Positions 1 to 8,374 of a stretch of DNA of 10,000 bases are shown here, in pieces. This DNA is from Magnetospirillum sp. (GTDB lineage Bacteria; Pseudomonadota; Alphaproteobacteria; Rhodospirillales; Magnetospirillaceae): positions 1 through 10,000 of the forward strand of contig JAIWOG010000133.1 of NCBI GenBank assembly GCA_020217035.1, given 5' to 3'. The notes below the pieces were generated by a model. The model saw nothing but the letters and a program-made list of their open reading frames with translations. It was not told the origin of the DNA and did no database searches. How positions within the stretch are numbered: the stretch's first letter is position 1; the number at the start of each line of letters is the position of its first letter. A program made the position numbers and the translations under genes.

Positions 1-354
1 GAGATGCGCCACGCGCCCTTCTATGGCTGGATCAAGGATCTGTCGGCCCAGGACCCGACGACCGTCTTCAACCTGTTCGGCCTGCTCCCCTATGACCCCA
101 GCCTGTATCTGCCGGCCTTCCTGCATATCGGTGTCTGGCCCTTGATCATGGGGGCGACCATGTGGTTGCAGCAAAAGCTGAATCCGCAGCCGCTGGACCC
201 GGTCCAGGCCAAGATGATGATGTTCCTGCCCGTGGTCTTCACCTTCATGCTGGGGCAGTTCGCAGCCGGTCTGGTGATCTATTGGGCGTGGTCGAACATC
301 CTGTCCATCGCGCAGCAATGGGCGATCATGCGCAAATACGGGGCCAAGCCCTGA
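1..354 (+). CDS. yidC: Membrane protein insertase YidC, C-terminal part (5' end outside window)
   Basis: This is the last 117 codons of YidC, the Oxa1/Alb3-family insertase that helps membrane proteins fold into the inner membrane, alone or with SecYEG. The open frame already runs at base 1 (Glu, then [10 protein letters not shown]), so the in-frame ATG at 4 is internal and not the start. Family signs are the [13 protein letters not shown] stretch, the [12 protein letters not shown] segment, and two hydrophobic blocks (about residues 38-57 and 72-107 of the fragment) that match the last transmembrane helices, including [16 protein letters not shown]. The protein ends shortly after this in a basic RKYGAKP tail, without the long charged extension seen in some homologues. 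It is followed by engB, which overlaps its 3' end. In many alphaproteobacteria yidC lies between rnpA and engB, so rpmH/rnpA probably lie upstream. The identification is confident; only the 5' portion is missing. Confidence 0.95.
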   Translation, partial: EMRHAPFYGWIKDLSAQDPTTVFNLFGLLPYDPSLYLPAFLHIGVWPLIMGATMWLQQKLNPQPLDPVQAKMMMFLPVVFTFMLGQFAAGLVIYWAWSNILSIAQQWAIMRKYGAKP

Positions 355-1016
355 GCGCCCCCGACGACAGCGAAGCGGCGGCGGCCGGCCTGATCGAGGC
401 CGGCCGTCTGCTGTTCGCCCGCGACATCACCTTCTTGCGGGGTGCCGTGGACCTGGCGACGCTGCCCCCCTTCGGTCTTCCGGAACTGGCCTTCGCCGGT
501 CGTTCCAACGTGGGCAAAAGCTCGTTGATCAACGCGTTGTGTGGACGCTCCACGGTGGCGCGCACGTCCAACACGCCGGGCCGCACCCAGGAGCTGAACT
601 TCTTCGACGTCAGCGGCCGGCTGATCCTGGTGGACATGCCCGGCTACGGCTTCGCCAGCGCCCCCAAGGACAAGGTCGACGCCTGGACCCGGCTGATCAA
701 GGGCTATCTGCGCGGCCGACCGACGCTGCGCCGCTGCGTCCTGCTGGTGGATTCGCGCCACGGCATCAAGGACAACGACCGCGAGATGATGGACATGCTG
801 GACAAGGCGGCCGTCGTCTATCAGGTTGTGCTGACCAAGATCGACAAGCTGAACAAGGCGGAAGCCGAAGCGGTTGAAAAGCGCACCTTGGAAGAAATCT
901 CCAAGCGGGTCGCCGCCTTCCCGCGCATCGTCGTGACCAGTTCCGAAAAGGGCATCGGCATCCCCGAATTGCGTGCCGAAATCGTTCAATTGGCCAATCC
1001 GGAGAACGTTCCATGA
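318..1016 (+). CDS. engB: Ribosome biogenesis GTP-binding protein EngB (YsxC/YihA)
   Basis: EngB is a TRAFAC-class cytoplasmic GTPase needed for late assembly of the large ribosomal subunit. With the start given here it is 232 aa. All GTPase motifs are visible: G1 GRSNVGKSS (61-69), G2 region TPGRTQ (86-91), G3 DMPGYG (106-111), G4 TKIDK (173-177) and G5 TSSEKG (207-212). The start is uncertain. ATG at 318 is the nearest in-frame AUG to the conserved core but lies 37 nt inside yidC with no purine-rich site before it. A CTG at 351 overlaps the yidC stop as CTGA, has GGGG at 340-343 seven bases upstream, and would give 221 aa. The more upstream in-frame ATG at 162 only adds yidC-shadow sequence. 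The stop overlaps the argB start (ATGA at 1013-1016), so engB is probably co-translated with its neighbours. The function is certain; the start is not. Confidence 0.93.
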   Translation: MGDHAQIRGQALSAPDDSEAAAAGLIEAGRLLFARDITFLRGAVDLATLPPFGLPELAFAGRSNVGKSSLINALCGRSTVARTSNTPGRTQELNFFDVSGRLILVDMPGYGFASAPKDKVDAWTRLIKGYLRGRPTLRRCVLLVDSRHGIKDNDREMMDMLDKAAVVYQVVLTKIDKLNKAEAEAVEKRTLEEISKRVAAFPRIVVTSSEKGIGIPELRAEIVQLANPENVP

Positions 1017-1924
1017 GCAACGAGGACATCCTGCACGACCGCGCCGCCTGGTTGGAACGGGCCAAGACGTTGTCGGAATCGCTGCCCTTCATGCGTCAGT
1101 ATTCCGACGAGACGGTGGTCATCAAGTTCGGCGGCCACGCCATGGAATCCGACGACCTGGCGCGGCTTTTCGCCCGCGACATCGTGCTGCTGAAGCAGGT
1201 CGGCGTGAACCCCGTGGTGGTGCATGGCGGCGGCCCGCAGATCGACCAGATGCTGAAGCGCCTGGACATCCAGACCCCGCGCGTCGACGGCCTGCGCTTC
1301 ACCGACGAAGCCACCGTGGAAGTGGTGGAAATGATCCTGTCGGGCAAGATCAACAAGCAGATCGTCTCGGCCATCAACGAAGCCGGCGGTTTCGCCGTCG
1401 GCCTGTCGGGCAAGGACGGCCACCTGATCCGCGCCCGCAAGCTGCGCCGCACCGTCAAGGACCCCGATTCCAACATCGAGAAGGTGCTGGACCTGGGCTT
1501 CGTCGGCGAGCCGGCGGAAATCACCCCGCACATCCTGGACGTGTTCCAGGAAACCGACGTCATCCCGGTGATCGCCCCGGTCGGCATGGGGCCTGCGGGG
1601 GAAAGCTACAACATCAACGCCGACACCGCCGCCGGCGCCATCGCCGGCGCCACCGGGGCGCGTCGCATGATCATGCTGACCGACGTCGCCGGCGTGCTGG
1701 ACAAGTCGGGCAATCTGATCCCGGAAATGACCGCCAGCCAGGTGGCCGGCTATATCGCCGACGGCACCATCTCGGGCGGCATGATCCCCAAGGTGGAAAC
1801 CTGCCTGGACGCGGTCAAGCAAGGCGTCGAAGCCGCCGTCATCCTGGACGGCCGGGTGCCGCACGCGGTGCTGCTGGAACTGTTCACCCCCCACGGCGTC
1901 GGCACCCTGATAAAGGCCGACTGA
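1013..1924 (+). CDS. argB: Acetylglutamate kinase ArgB
   Basis: ArgB phosphorylates N-acetyl-L-glutamate with ATP to give N-acetylglutamyl-5-phosphate, the second step of arginine biosynthesis, in the cytoplasm. The 303-aa length fits the family. Amino-acid kinase fold motifs are present in order: IKFGGHAM (37-44, phosphate binding), VHGGGPQI (70-77), GLSGKDG (130-136), [10 protein letters not shown] (199-208, acetylglutamate and nucleotide site), LTDVAGVLD (222-230) and GGMIPK (255-260, catalytic-lysine region). The N-terminal extension of about 28 residues and the C-terminal [10 protein letters not shown] segment (289-298) resemble the hexameric, arginine-inhibited class, so feedback inhibition by arginine is likely (inference from family). 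The start is supported by GGAG at 1001-1004, eight bases before the ATG, and by the ATGA overlap with engB. No other arginine gene is near; yidC-engB-argB linkage is common in alphaproteobacteria. A strong terminator follows. Confidence 0.97.
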   Translation: MSNEDILHDRAAWLERAKTLSESLPFMRQYSDETVVIKFGGHAMESDDLARLFARDIVLLKQVGVNPVVVHGGGPQIDQMLKRLDIQTPRVDGLRFTDEATVEVVEMILSGKINKQIVSAINEAGGFAVGLSGKDGHLIRARKLRRTVKDPDSNIEKVLDLGFVGEPAEITPHILDVFQETDVIPVIAPVGMGPAGESYNINADTAAGAIAGATGARRMIMLTDVAGVLDKSGNLIPEMTASQVAGYIADGTISGGMIPKVETCLDAVKQGVEAAVILDGRVPHAVLLELFTPHGVGTLIKAD

Positions 1925-1930
1925 ACGACG

Positions 1931-1958
1931 AAGGGCGCCCCAGAGGGGGCGCCTTTTT
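1931..1958 (+). terminator. Rho-independent terminator of the yidC-engB-argB unit
   Basis: A perfect 8-bp GC stem, GGCGCCCC (1934-1941) and GGGGCGCC (1946-1953), closes an AGAG loop and is followed by five T residues (1954-1958). Bases 1931-1933 can extend the stem by pairing into the T run. It begins seven bases after the argB stop. The gap to the convergent yejF stop is only 39 nt. Read on the minus strand the same hairpin has a T-poor tail (CTTCGTCG), so it should work well for argB and poorly for yejF. Confidence 0.9.
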
Positions 1959-1963
1959 GCGTT

Positions 1964-3577
1964 TCAGCTTTCCACCGTTTCCATGTGCAACGCCGCCGCC
2001 ATCAGCGCCTTGGTGTAATCCTGGGCCGGCGCGTCGAAGACGGCCGCTGCCGGTCCGTGTTCCACCACTTGGCCGTCCTTCATCACCATGACCTCGTCAG
2101 CCAGTGCCCGGACCACCCGCAGGTCGTGGCTGATGAACACATAGGCGATGGCGTGACGGGTCTGGATGTCGCGCAACAGGTCGACGATCTGCGCCTGGAC
2201 AGAGACGTCCAACGCGCTGGTCGGCTCGTCCAGGATGATGACTTTCGGCTTCAGCACCAGGGCGCGGGCGATGGCGACGCGCTGGCGCTGGCCGCCGGAA
2301 AATTCGTGCGGATAGCGGTCCTGGGTGTCGGGGTCCAGGCCCACTTCGGTCAACGCCTGGGCGATCAGGGCGCGGCGTTCGGCCGCATCGGCGCCGATCT
2401 TGTGGACCTCAAGGCCCTCGCCGACGATCTGACCCACCGACAGGCGGGGGCTTAAGGACCCGAAGGGGTCCTGGAACACCATCTGCATGTGGCGGCGCTT
2501 GGGGCGCAATTGGCCGGGGCTTTGACCCTGGATGTCCTGGCCGTCCACCAGGATGGCGCCCTGGCTGTCGGTCAGGCGCAGCAGCGCCAAGCCCAAGGTG
2601 GTCTTGCCCGACCCCGATTCGCCCACCACCCCCAGGGTCTGGCCCTGACGCAGGGACAGGCTGATGCCGTCCACCGCCTTGACGTGGTCGATGGTGCGCC
2701 GCCAGATGCCACCCTTGATGGGGAACCACACCTTGAGGTCGCGGCATTCCATCACCCGCGGCGCGTCGGCAGCGGGAGCGGCCGGTTTTCCCTTGGGCTC
2801 TGCGGCCAGCAGGCGCTTGGTGTAGTCGTGGGTGGGATGGTCGAAGACGGTGGCGGTGCGTCCTTCCTCGACCACCTGGCCCTTGTACATGACGCACACC
2901 CGGTCAGCCATCTTGCGCACGATGCCCAAATCGTGGGTGATGAACAGCAACGCCATGCCCAGACGACTTTGCAGATCCTTCAGCAGTTTCAGGATCTGCG
3001 CCTGGATGGTGACGTCCAGCGCCGTGGTCGGCTCGTCGGCGATCAGGATGTCGGGTTCACCGGCCAGCGCCATGGCGATCATCACGCGCTGTCTTTGACC
3101 GCCTGACAATTCATGGGGCAGGGCGTCCAGGCGATTCTCGGCCTTGGGGATGCCCACCAGGTGCAGCAATTCCAGCACGCGGGCGCGTTTGGCCTCGCCG
3201 CGCAGCCCCTGGTGGATTTCCAGCACCTCGCCCACTTGGTCAGCGATGGAATGCAGCGGGTTCAGGGACGTCATCGGTTCCTGGAACACCATGGCGACGC
3301 GGTGGCCGCGCACCGATCGCAACAGCGGCTCGGGGGCGCTCAGCAATTCCTGTCCATCCAGCAGGATGGAGCCCGACGGATGATGGGCGCGGGGATAGGG
3401 CAGCAATTGCAGGATGGACAGCGCCGTCACCGACTTGCCCGATCCCGATTCGCCGACCAAAGCCAGGGTCTCGCCGCGCTCCAGGGTGAAGGACACGCTT
3501 TTCACCGCGTCCACCGCTTCATGCCCATGGCCGAAACGGACGGCAAGGTTTTCGACACGCAGCAGGGATGGGCTCAT
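1964..3577 (-). CDS. yejF: Peptide ABC transporter, double ATP-binding subunit YejF
   Basis: YejF is the ATPase of the YejABEF peptide importer; it binds the cytoplasmic face of the YejB/YejE permeases and powers uptake. The 537-aa protein fuses two complete nucleotide-binding domains, as in the family (E. coli about 530 aa). Domain 1 has Walker A GESGSGKS (42-49), signature LSGGQRQ (157-163), Walker B ILIADEP (177-183) and switch His215. Domain 2 has Walker A GESGSGKT (319-326), signature FSGGQRQ (426-432), Walker B IILDEP (447-452) and switch His484. Both domains carry the C-terminal peptide-transporter element ([15 protein letters not shown] near 247-261 and [15 protein letters not shown] near 516-530). 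All catalytic motifs are intact, so both sites should hydrolyse ATP. The start at 3577 overlaps the yejE stop (ATGA) and has AGGA at 3585-3588 upstream. It is the last gene of the unit and converges on argB. Confidence 0.95.
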   Translation of the reverse strand: MSPSLLRVENLAVRFGHGHEAVDAVKSVSFTLERGETLALVGESGSGKSVTALSILQLLPYPRAHHPSGSILLDGQELLSAPEPLLRSVRGHRVAMVFQEPMTSLNPLHSIADQVGEVLEIHQGLRGEAKRARVLELLHLVGIPKAENRLDALPHELSGGQRQRVMIAMALAGEPDILIADEPTTALDVTIQAQILKLLKDLQSRLGMALLFITHDLGIVRKMADRVCVMYKGQVVEEGRTATVFDHPTHDYTKRLLAAEPKGKPAAPAADAPRVMECRDLKVWFPIKGGIWRRTIDHVKAVDGISLSLRQGQTLGVVGESGSGKTTLGLALLRLTDSQGAILVDGQDIQGQSPGQLRPKRRHMQMVFQDPFGSLSPRLSVGQIVGEGLEVHKIGADAAERRALIAQALTEVGLDPDTQDRYPHEFSGGQRQRVAIARALVLKPKVIILDEPTSALDVSVQAQIVDLLRDIQTRHAIAYVFISHDLRVVRALADEVMVMKDGQVVEHGPAAAVFDAPAQDYTKALMAAALHMETVES

Positions 3578-4590
3578 GAGGTTTTCCTGGGGTCGAAGGC
3601 ATCGCGGACGGCTTCGCCCACGAAGACCAGAAGGGACAGGATGGCGGCCACCGCGACGAAGCCGGTGATGCCCAGCCATGGCGCCTGCAGGTTGGACTTG
3701 CCCTGGGACAGCAACTCGCCCAGCGACGCCGATCCCGGCGGCAGGCCCAGGCCCAGGAAGTCGAGCGCGGTCAGGGAAACGATGGACCCATTCAGGATGA
3801 AGGGCAAAAAGGTCAGGGTGGCGACCATGGCGTTGGGCAGCACGTGGCGGGCCATCACCTGCAAGTCGCCCATGCCCAGGGCCTTGGCGGCGCGGACATA
3901 GTCGAAGTTGCGGGCCCGCAGGAACTCGGCGCGGACCACGCCGACCAGCGAGGTCCAGGAAAACAGCACCAGCACCCCCAACAGCGTCCAGAAACCCGGC
4001 GCGATCATCGAGGCGACGATGATCAGGATCAGCAATTGCGGCAGCCCGCCCCAGATCTCCAGGAAGCGCTGGCCGACCATGTCGACCACGCCGCCGAAAT
4101 AGCCCTGCACCGCGCCCATGGCGATGCCGATCACCGTGCTGACCAGGGAAAGCGCCAGACCGAACAACAAGGACAGCCGCAACCCATAGACCAGCCGGGC
4201 CAGCACGTCGCGGCCCTGGTCGTCGGTGCCCAGCCAGTTTTCCCCATCGGGCGGCGCCGGATGCGGGCGCACCCGGTCGTAATTGATGGTGTCGGCGGCG
4301 AAGCGCACCATGGGCCACAGCGCCCAACCCTTTTCTGCGATCTTTTGGCTGACATACGGATCGCGGTATTCGGTCCAGGTCTTGAAGTCGCCGCCGAAGG
4401 TGGTTTCCGGATAATCGCGCAAGATGGGCACGTAGAACGCGCCGTCGTAGCGCACCAGGATGGGGCGGTCGTTGCAGATCAGCTCGGCCCCCAGCGTGGC
4501 GACGAACACGGCCAGGAACAGCCAGAACGACACCCAGCCGCGGCGGTTGCGGCGAAAGGCGTCGAGGCGGCGGCGGGTCAGCGGGCTCAT
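3574..4590 (-). CDS. yejE: Peptide ABC transporter permease YejE
   Basis: YejE is the second inner-membrane permease of the YejABEF importer, of the DppC/OppC type. The 338-aa length is close to E. coli YejE (341 aa). The first membrane helix is near residues 18-36 (GWVSFWLFLAVFVATLGAEL) and is followed by a long periplasmic loop (about 40-130), typical of YejE. The OppC-type entry motif GTDDQGRDVLARLVYG (121-136) follows, then helices near 138-165, 185-215, 255-280 and 307-325. The EAA loop that docks to the ATPase is visible at about 231-253 (YVRAAKALGMG, then HVLPNA). The ATG lies two bases after the yejB stop, and the stop overlaps the yejF start as ATGA, so translation is probably coupled on both sides. 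Its identity rests on close agreement with remembered YejE sequence and on the YejA-YejB-YejE-YejF order. Confidence 0.94.
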   Translation of the reverse strand: MSPLTRRRLDAFRRNRRGWVSFWLFLAVFVATLGAELICNDRPILVRYDGAFYVPILRDYPETTFGGDFKTWTEYRDPYVSQKIAEKGWALWPMVRFAADTINYDRVRPHPAPPDGENWLGTDDQGRDVLARLVYGLRLSLLFGLALSLVSTVIGIAMGAVQGYFGGVVDMVGQRFLEIWGGLPQLLILIIVASMIAPGFWTLLGVLVLFSWTSLVGVVRAEFLRARNFDYVRAAKALGMGDLQVMARHVLPNAMVATLTFLPFILNGSIVSLTALDFLGLGLPPGSASLGELLSQGKSNLQAPWLGITGFVAVAAILSLLVFVGEAVRDAFDPRKTS

Positions 4591-4592
4591 GG

Positions 4593-5690
4593 TCACGAAT
4601 TCCGGGCCGAAAAGTCGATGCGCGGATCGACGAAATGATAGGTCAGGTCGCTGATCAAATTCAGCACCAACCCCAGCAGGCTGAACATGTAAAGGGTGCC
4701 GAACATCACCGGGTAATCGCGGTTGGTCACCGCCTCGAAGCCCAAAAGCCCGATGCCGTCCAAGGAAAAGATGATTTCCACCAGCACCGATCCGGCGAAC
4801 AGGATGCCCACCAGGGCCGAGGGGAAACCGGCGATCACCAGCAGCATGGCGTTGCGGAACACGTGGCGGTACAGCACCTGGTTCTCGCTTAAGCCCTTGG
4901 CCCGCGCCGTGACCACGTATTGCTTGCCGATTTCTTCCAGGAACGAGTTCTTGGTCAGCATCACCAGCCCGGCGAAGCCGCCGACGACCAGGGCGGTGAC
5001 TGGCAGCGTCAGATGCCACAGATAATCCAGCGCCTGTTGCCAGAACGGCCAGGTCTCGGCGCCGACGCTGGTCAACCCGCGCAACGGGAACCAATTCAGA
5101 TAGCTGCCGCCGGCGAAGACGATGATCAGCAAGATGGCGAACAAGAAACCGGGCACCGCGTAGCCGACGATCACCGCCCAGGACGTGGCGATGTCGAAGC
5201 CCGACCCGTCGCGCCGCGCCTTGGCGATGCCCAACGGGATGGACACCAGATAGATGATCAGGGTGGACCACAGACCCAGGGAAATGGAGACCGGCATCTT
5301 TTCCAGGATCAGCTCGACCACCGAGACGTCGCGATAGAAGCTTTTGCCGAAATCGAAGCGCAGGTAATTGCCGATCATGGTGAAAAAGCGTTCATGGGCC
5401 GGCTTGTCGAAGCCGAATTGCTTCTCGATCTCGGCGATGAACTTGGGGTCCAGCCCCTGGGCGCCGCGATAGGCGCCCGATTGCCCGGCCTGGGCCTTGG
5501 GGGCGGCGGCGATATCGCCGCCACCGCCCGACAGGCGCTGGGTGGTGTTGCCGGCGCTGCCTTCGATGCGGGCGATCATCTGTTCCACCGGGCCGCCCGG
5601 CGCCAGTTGGGCGACGACGAAGTTGATGACCATGATGCCCAAAAGCGTCAACGGGATCAGCATCAGGCGACGAGCCGCATAGGCGAACAT
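4593..5690 (-). CDS. yejB: Peptide ABC transporter permease YejB
   Basis: YejB is the first inner-membrane permease of the YejABEF importer (DppB/OppB type) and pairs with YejE. At 365 aa it matches the family length (E. coli 364). The N-terminal helix (about 9-30) ends in the OppB-type [14 protein letters not shown] motif (25-38). A Gly/Ala-rich periplasmic insert (about 44-80) then leads to YRGAQGLDP (74-82), [12 protein letters not shown] (92-103) and [11 protein letters not shown] (111-121), the arrangement seen in YejB and not in Dpp or Opp. Helices follow near 135-155, 171-195, 229-247, 283-306 and 327-347. The EAA loop is at about 258-281 ([13 protein letters not shown], then RHVFRNA), and the end VDPRIDF (354-360) is also typical. 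The ATG directly follows the yejA stop (TAGATG). A strong GGAGG site at 5699-5703, inside yejA and eight bases upstream, fixes the start. Confidence 0.95.
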   Translation of the reverse strand: MFAYAARRLMLIPLTLLGIMVINFVVAQLAPGGPVEQMIARIEGSAGNTTQRLSGGGGDIAAAPKAQAGQSGAYRGAQGLDPKFIAEIEKQFGFDKPAHERFFTMIGNYLRFDFGKSFYRDVSVVELILEKMPVSISLGLWSTLIIYLVSIPLGIAKARRDGSGFDIATSWAVIVGYAVPGFLFAILLIIVFAGGSYLNWFPLRGLTSVGAETWPFWQQALDYLWHLTLPVTALVVGGFAGLVMLTKNSFLEEIGKQYVVTARAKGLSENQVLYRHVFRNAMLLVIAGFPSALVGILFAGSVLVEIIFSLDGIGLLGFEAVTNRDYPVMFGTLYMFSLLGLVLNLISDLTYHFVDPRIDFSARNS

Positions 5691-7472
5691 CTACTTGACC
5701 TCCGCGCTTTTGGCCCACAGGGCGTGCATCTGCCAGCCTTGCAGCGGCACGATGTCGGGCTGGCCGAACTTGTCCCACAGCGCCACGCGGGTGGTGGGCG
5801 AATGCCATTGCGGGATGACATACCAGTTCCACAGCAACACCCGGTCCAGCGCCCTGGTGGCGGCCACCAAGCTGGCGCGGTCGGGGGCGGCGATCACCTG
5901 TTCCACCAGGCGATCGACGGCGGGGTTCTTGATGCCGCCGAAATTGCGGCTGCCCGATTGGTCGGCCGCCTCGCTGGTCCAGTAAAGGCTTTGTTCGTTG
6001 CCCGGCGACAGCGATTGCCCCCAAGAGGCGACGATCATGTCGAAATCGAAGCCGCGGACCCGGTTGACGTATTGGGTGGGATCGACGGTGCGCACGTTGG
6101 CGTCGATGCCCAGCCGCGCCAGATTGCGGGCGAAGGGCAGGGCGATGCGTTCGAAGGCCGGCGAGTTCAGCAGGATCTCGAAGCGGAAAGGCTGGCCCCG
6201 CTTGTCCACCAGCTTGCCATCCACCACCTCCCAGCCGGCCTGTTCCAAAAGCGCCATGGCCCGGCGCAAATTGGGGCGGATGCCCAAGTCCGGGTCGGTG
6301 ACCGGCGAAACGAATTGCTGGGTAAAGACCTGGGGCGGCACTTGGCGGCGCAGGGGCTCAAGAAATTTCAGTTCGGCGGAATCGGGCAGGCCCTTGGACG
6401 CCAGTTCCGAATGGTCGAAATAGGAATTGGTGCGGGCATATTGCCCATAGAAGAGATTGCGGTTGGCCCATTCGAAGTCGAAGGCCAGGGCCAGGGCCTG
6501 ACGCACCCGGATGTCGGCGAACAGATCGCGGCGCAGATTGAAGGCGAAGCTTTGCATGCCCGACGGCATGCCGTCGCGAAACTCGCGTAATTGCGCCTGA
6601 CCGCTTTTCACCGCCGGCCAGTCGGCATAGGCGGTGGCCCATTTCTTCGCTTCGTTTTCGACGCGCAGGTCGTATTCGCCGGCCTTCAAGGCTTCCAGCG
6701 CCACGGTGGAATCGCGATAGACGTCATAGCGGATGGTGTCGAAATTATAGCGGCCCTTCTGGGTGGGCAAATCCTTGCCCCAGTAATCCTTGACCCGTTC
6801 GTAGATGATGGTGCGCCCGGCCTCGAACTTGCCGATGCGATAGGGGCCGCTGCCCAAGGGCGGCACCAGCGTCGTCTCGTCGAAGGTCTTGTCTTGCCAG
6901 TAATGCTTGGGCAGCACCGGCAACTGGCCCAGGATCAGCGGCAATTCGCGGTTGTCGCCGGGCTTGAAGACGAATTTGACCCGGCGTTCGCCCAGTTTCT
7001 CGGCACGTTCCACCCCAGCGTAATAAAAGCGGTAATGGGGGGCGCCCTTGGTCCGCAAGAGATTCAGCGAAAAGATCACGTCGTCGGCGGTGATCGGCTT
7101 GCCGTCATGCCAGCGGGCCTGGGGGCGCAAGGTGAAGGTCACCCACGAGCGGTCGGGCGGCGTTTCCACCGTCTCGGCGATCAGGCCGTATTCGGAAAAC
7201 GGCTCGTCGGCGGCGGATTCCATCAGGGTTTCGAAGGGCAGGGAAATGCCGTCGGGGCTTTGGCCCTTGGTGATGAACGGGTTCAACGAATCGAACGGCC
7301 CCATGTCGGCCAGCCGCAACTCGCCGCCCTTGGGGGCGTTGGGGTTCACATAGTCGAAATGGGTGAAGCCCGCCGGGTACTTCAGGTCGCCATGCATGGC
7401 CAGACCGTGCTGGGGCTGACCCCAGGCCGGCAGGGCGGTCAGCAGCAGCAGGGCGACAAGGGTGATCCTCAT
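5691..7472 (-). CDS. yejA: Periplasmic peptide-binding protein YejA (SBP family 5)
   Basis: YejA captures peptides in the periplasm and delivers them to YejBE. The 593-aa length fits YejA (about 600 aa), longer than most DppA/OppA proteins. A Sec signal peptide is clear: [18 protein letters not shown], with likely cleavage after Gly18; there is no lipobox Cys, so the protein should be soluble. The mature start [20 protein letters not shown], followed by [13 protein letters not shown] (42-54) and [13 protein letters not shown] (58-70), is characteristic of YejA. Typical SBP5 segments follow, such as [17 protein letters not shown]. In E. coli this system takes up microcin C; in Brucella and Sinorhizobium it affects tolerance of antimicrobial peptides (established knowledge; the substrate here is unknown). 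The start overlaps the hisN stop as ATGA at 7469-7472, with GGAAG at 7483-7487 ten bases upstream. Confidence 0.95.
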   Translation of the reverse strand: MRITLVALLLLTALPAWGQPQHGLAMHGDLKYPAGFTHFDYVNPNAPKGGELRLADMGPFDSLNPFITKGQSPDGISLPFETLMESAADEPFSEYGLIAETVETPPDRSWVTFTLRPQARWHDGKPITADDVIFSLNLLRTKGAPHYRFYYAGVERAEKLGERRVKFVFKPGDNRELPLILGQLPVLPKHYWQDKTFDETTLVPPLGSGPYRIGKFEAGRTIIYERVKDYWGKDLPTQKGRYNFDTIRYDVYRDSTVALEALKAGEYDLRVENEAKKWATAYADWPAVKSGQAQLREFRDGMPSGMQSFAFNLRRDLFADIRVRQALALAFDFEWANRNLFYGQYARTNSYFDHSELASKGLPDSAELKFLEPLRRQVPPQVFTQQFVSPVTDPDLGIRPNLRRAMALLEQAGWEVVDGKLVDKRGQPFRFEILLNSPAFERIALPFARNLARLGIDANVRTVDPTQYVNRVRGFDFDMIVASWGQSLSPGNEQSLYWTSEAADQSGSRNFGGIKNPAVDRLVEQVIAAPDRASLVAATRALDRVLLWNWYVIPQWHSPTTRVALWDKFGQPDIVPLQGWQMHALWAKSAEVK

Positions 7473-8245
7473 CCCTTCAGCACTTCCAGGGCCAGGGCAT
7501 GCAGGCCGGAATCGCCGGCGGCGCAGATGGTGCCGGGCGAAGCGATGGTGACGGCGGCGCCGGTCCAGTCGGTGACGACACCGCCGGCCCCTTCGATGAC
7601 CGGGACCAGGGCGCAGTAATCGTAAGGCTTCAGCCCCGCCTCGGCCACCAGGTCGACGAAGCCGGTGGCCACCAGGGCATAGGCATAGCAATCGCAGCCA
7701 TAGCGCGGCAGCTTGACGCGGGCGGCGATGCGCTCCCAGCCGGGGCGAGTGGTGTCGTCGAAATATTCCGGCCCGGTGGTGTAGGCGTAAGCTTTCGACA
7801 ACGCGTCGCAGGGCCGCGTGCGCACTGGTGCGCCGTTCAGGGTGGTGGGCAGGCCGCGCCCGCCGATCCAGCGTTCGCCGGTGATGGCCTGGTCGATCAC
7901 CCCCAGGATGGGGACGCCGTTTTCGCACAAAGCGATCAGGGTGCCGAAGCTGGGCTTGCCGGTGATAAACGCCTTGGTGCCGTCGATGGGGTCCAGCACC
8001 CAGACGTAACGGGCGTCGATATTCTCGCGGCCGTGTTCCTCGCCGAAGATGCCGTGGTCGGGGAAGCGGGCCTTGATGATGGCCCGCATGGCGGCCTCGA
8101 CCTCGCGGTCGGCGATGGTCACCGGGCTGGCATCGTCCTTGTCGTCCACCGTGACCGGCGTGCGGAAATATTTGCGGATCACCGGGCGGGCGGCGTCGGC
8201 CAGGTCGTGGGCCAGGGCGACGAATTCGGCTGGGCAGGCGGTCAT
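7469..8245 (-). CDS. hisN: Inositol-monophosphatase-family phosphatase, probable histidinol-phosphatase HisN
   Basis: This is a Mg-dependent phosphatase of the inositol monophosphatase superfamily, most likely the HisN type that removes phosphate from L-histidinol phosphate, the penultimate step of histidine synthesis. The 258-aa protein keeps the metal site: [11 protein letters not shown] (40-50), GEE (68-70), DPIDGT (85-90; Asp85, Asp88) and a late Asp in [17 protein letters not shown] (206-222; Asp209). The pattern [19 protein letters not shown] (184-202) followed by GLKPYDY is what I associate with alphaproteobacterial HisN and not with SuhB or CysQ, which usually have WD at the last metal site. 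Substrate choice is inferred, since family members overlap. AGGA at 8252-8255, six bases before the ATG, supports the start. It heads the minus-strand unit and its stop overlaps the yejA start; no other his gene lies in the window. Confidence 0.78.
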   Translation of the reverse strand: MTACPAEFVALAHDLADAARPVIRKYFRTPVTVDDKDDASPVTIADREVEAAMRAIIKARFPDHGIFGEEHGRENIDARYVWVLDPIDGTKAFITGKPSFGTLIALCENGVPILGVIDQAITGERWIGGRGLPTTLNGAPVRTRPCDALSKAYAYTTGPEYFDDTTRPGWERIAARVKLPRYGCDCYAYALVATGFVDLVAEAGLKPYDYCALVPVIEGAGGVVTDWTGAAVTIASPGTICAAGDSGLHALALEVLKG

Positions 8246-8374
8246 GGCGTTTCCTGGGTCTGGTGTCGGGGCGAAGTTTGGCCCGAAACGGCCGTCAATG
8301 CCAGACCCGTTAAGGCGGTTTCGCCCCTGCCCGCGCCGGTATATGGTGGTTTCCCCCTTTCGCGGAGTCGGTCC
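8246..8374. promoter_or_regulatory. Divergent intergenic region between hisN and kdsB, expected to hold both promoters
   Basis: This 129-bp gap separates the minus-strand hisN-yejABEF unit from the plus-strand kdsB-pheA unit and is the only gap here long enough for promoters of both. On the minus strand TTGACG (8298 to 8293) resembles a -35 hexamer, but I see no good -10 at normal spacing. On the plus strand TATATG (8340-8345) is a weak -10-like match without a convincing -35. The ribosome sites are clear: AGGA at 8252-8255 for hisN (minus) and GGAG at 8364-8367 for kdsB (plus). The promoter calls are tentative; the location is inferred mainly from the divergent layout. Confidence 0.5.
8256..8308. 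repeat. Perfect 8-bp inverted repeat in the hisN/kdsB gap
   Basis: GGGTCTGG (8256-8263) and CCAGACCC (8301-8308) are exact reverse complements separated by 37 bp. The spacer contains a smaller inverted repeat, GGCC (8280-8283) and GGCC (8290-8293). On the minus strand the inner end of the hisN leader reads CCAGACCC followed at once by the AGGA ribosome site. It could be a protein-binding operator or a leader RNA stem near the hisN ribosome site. Chance occurrence in GC-rich DNA is also possible. Confidence 0.4.

Noticed and set aside
162..317. In-frame upstream extension of engB to the ATG at 162
   Set aside because: The added residues come from yidC read in another frame and have no EngB-like content; the overlap with yidC would be nearly 200 nt.
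1621..1660. GCCGGCGCCA-type short repeats in argB (also seen in pheA near 9510-9540)
   Set aside because: They encode Ala/Gly-rich conserved family sequence in GC-rich codons; no sign of a mobile or regulatory repeat.
986..1894. Minus-strand open frame (302 codons) opposite argB
   Set aside because: It is an antisense shadow of argB with low-complexity His/Asp/Gly-rich translation and no motif or ribosome site.
3578..4327. In-frame extension of yejF upstream of 3577
   Set aside because: It overlaps yejE entirely; the YejF N-terminus [11 protein letters not shown] at 3577 has a ribosome site and matches the family.
4920..6590. Long plus-strand open frame (556 codons) opposite yejB and yejA
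   Set aside because: It lies antisense to two well-recognised genes, is rich in His, Gln, Asp, Gly and Arg as expected from the complement of GC-rich codons, and shows no domain motif.
1964..7472. Possibility that the ABC transporter is a dipeptide (Dpp) or oligopeptide (Opp) system
   Set aside because: The fused double ATPase, the YejA mature N-terminus, the YejB insert and the YejE periplasmic loop all fit YejABEF, and Dpp/Opp use two separate ATPase genes.
7499..8374. Open upstream extension of kdsB in the same frame
   Set aside because: It is the complement of hisN; the ATG at 8375 has a good ribosome site and gives the normal family length and N-terminal motif.
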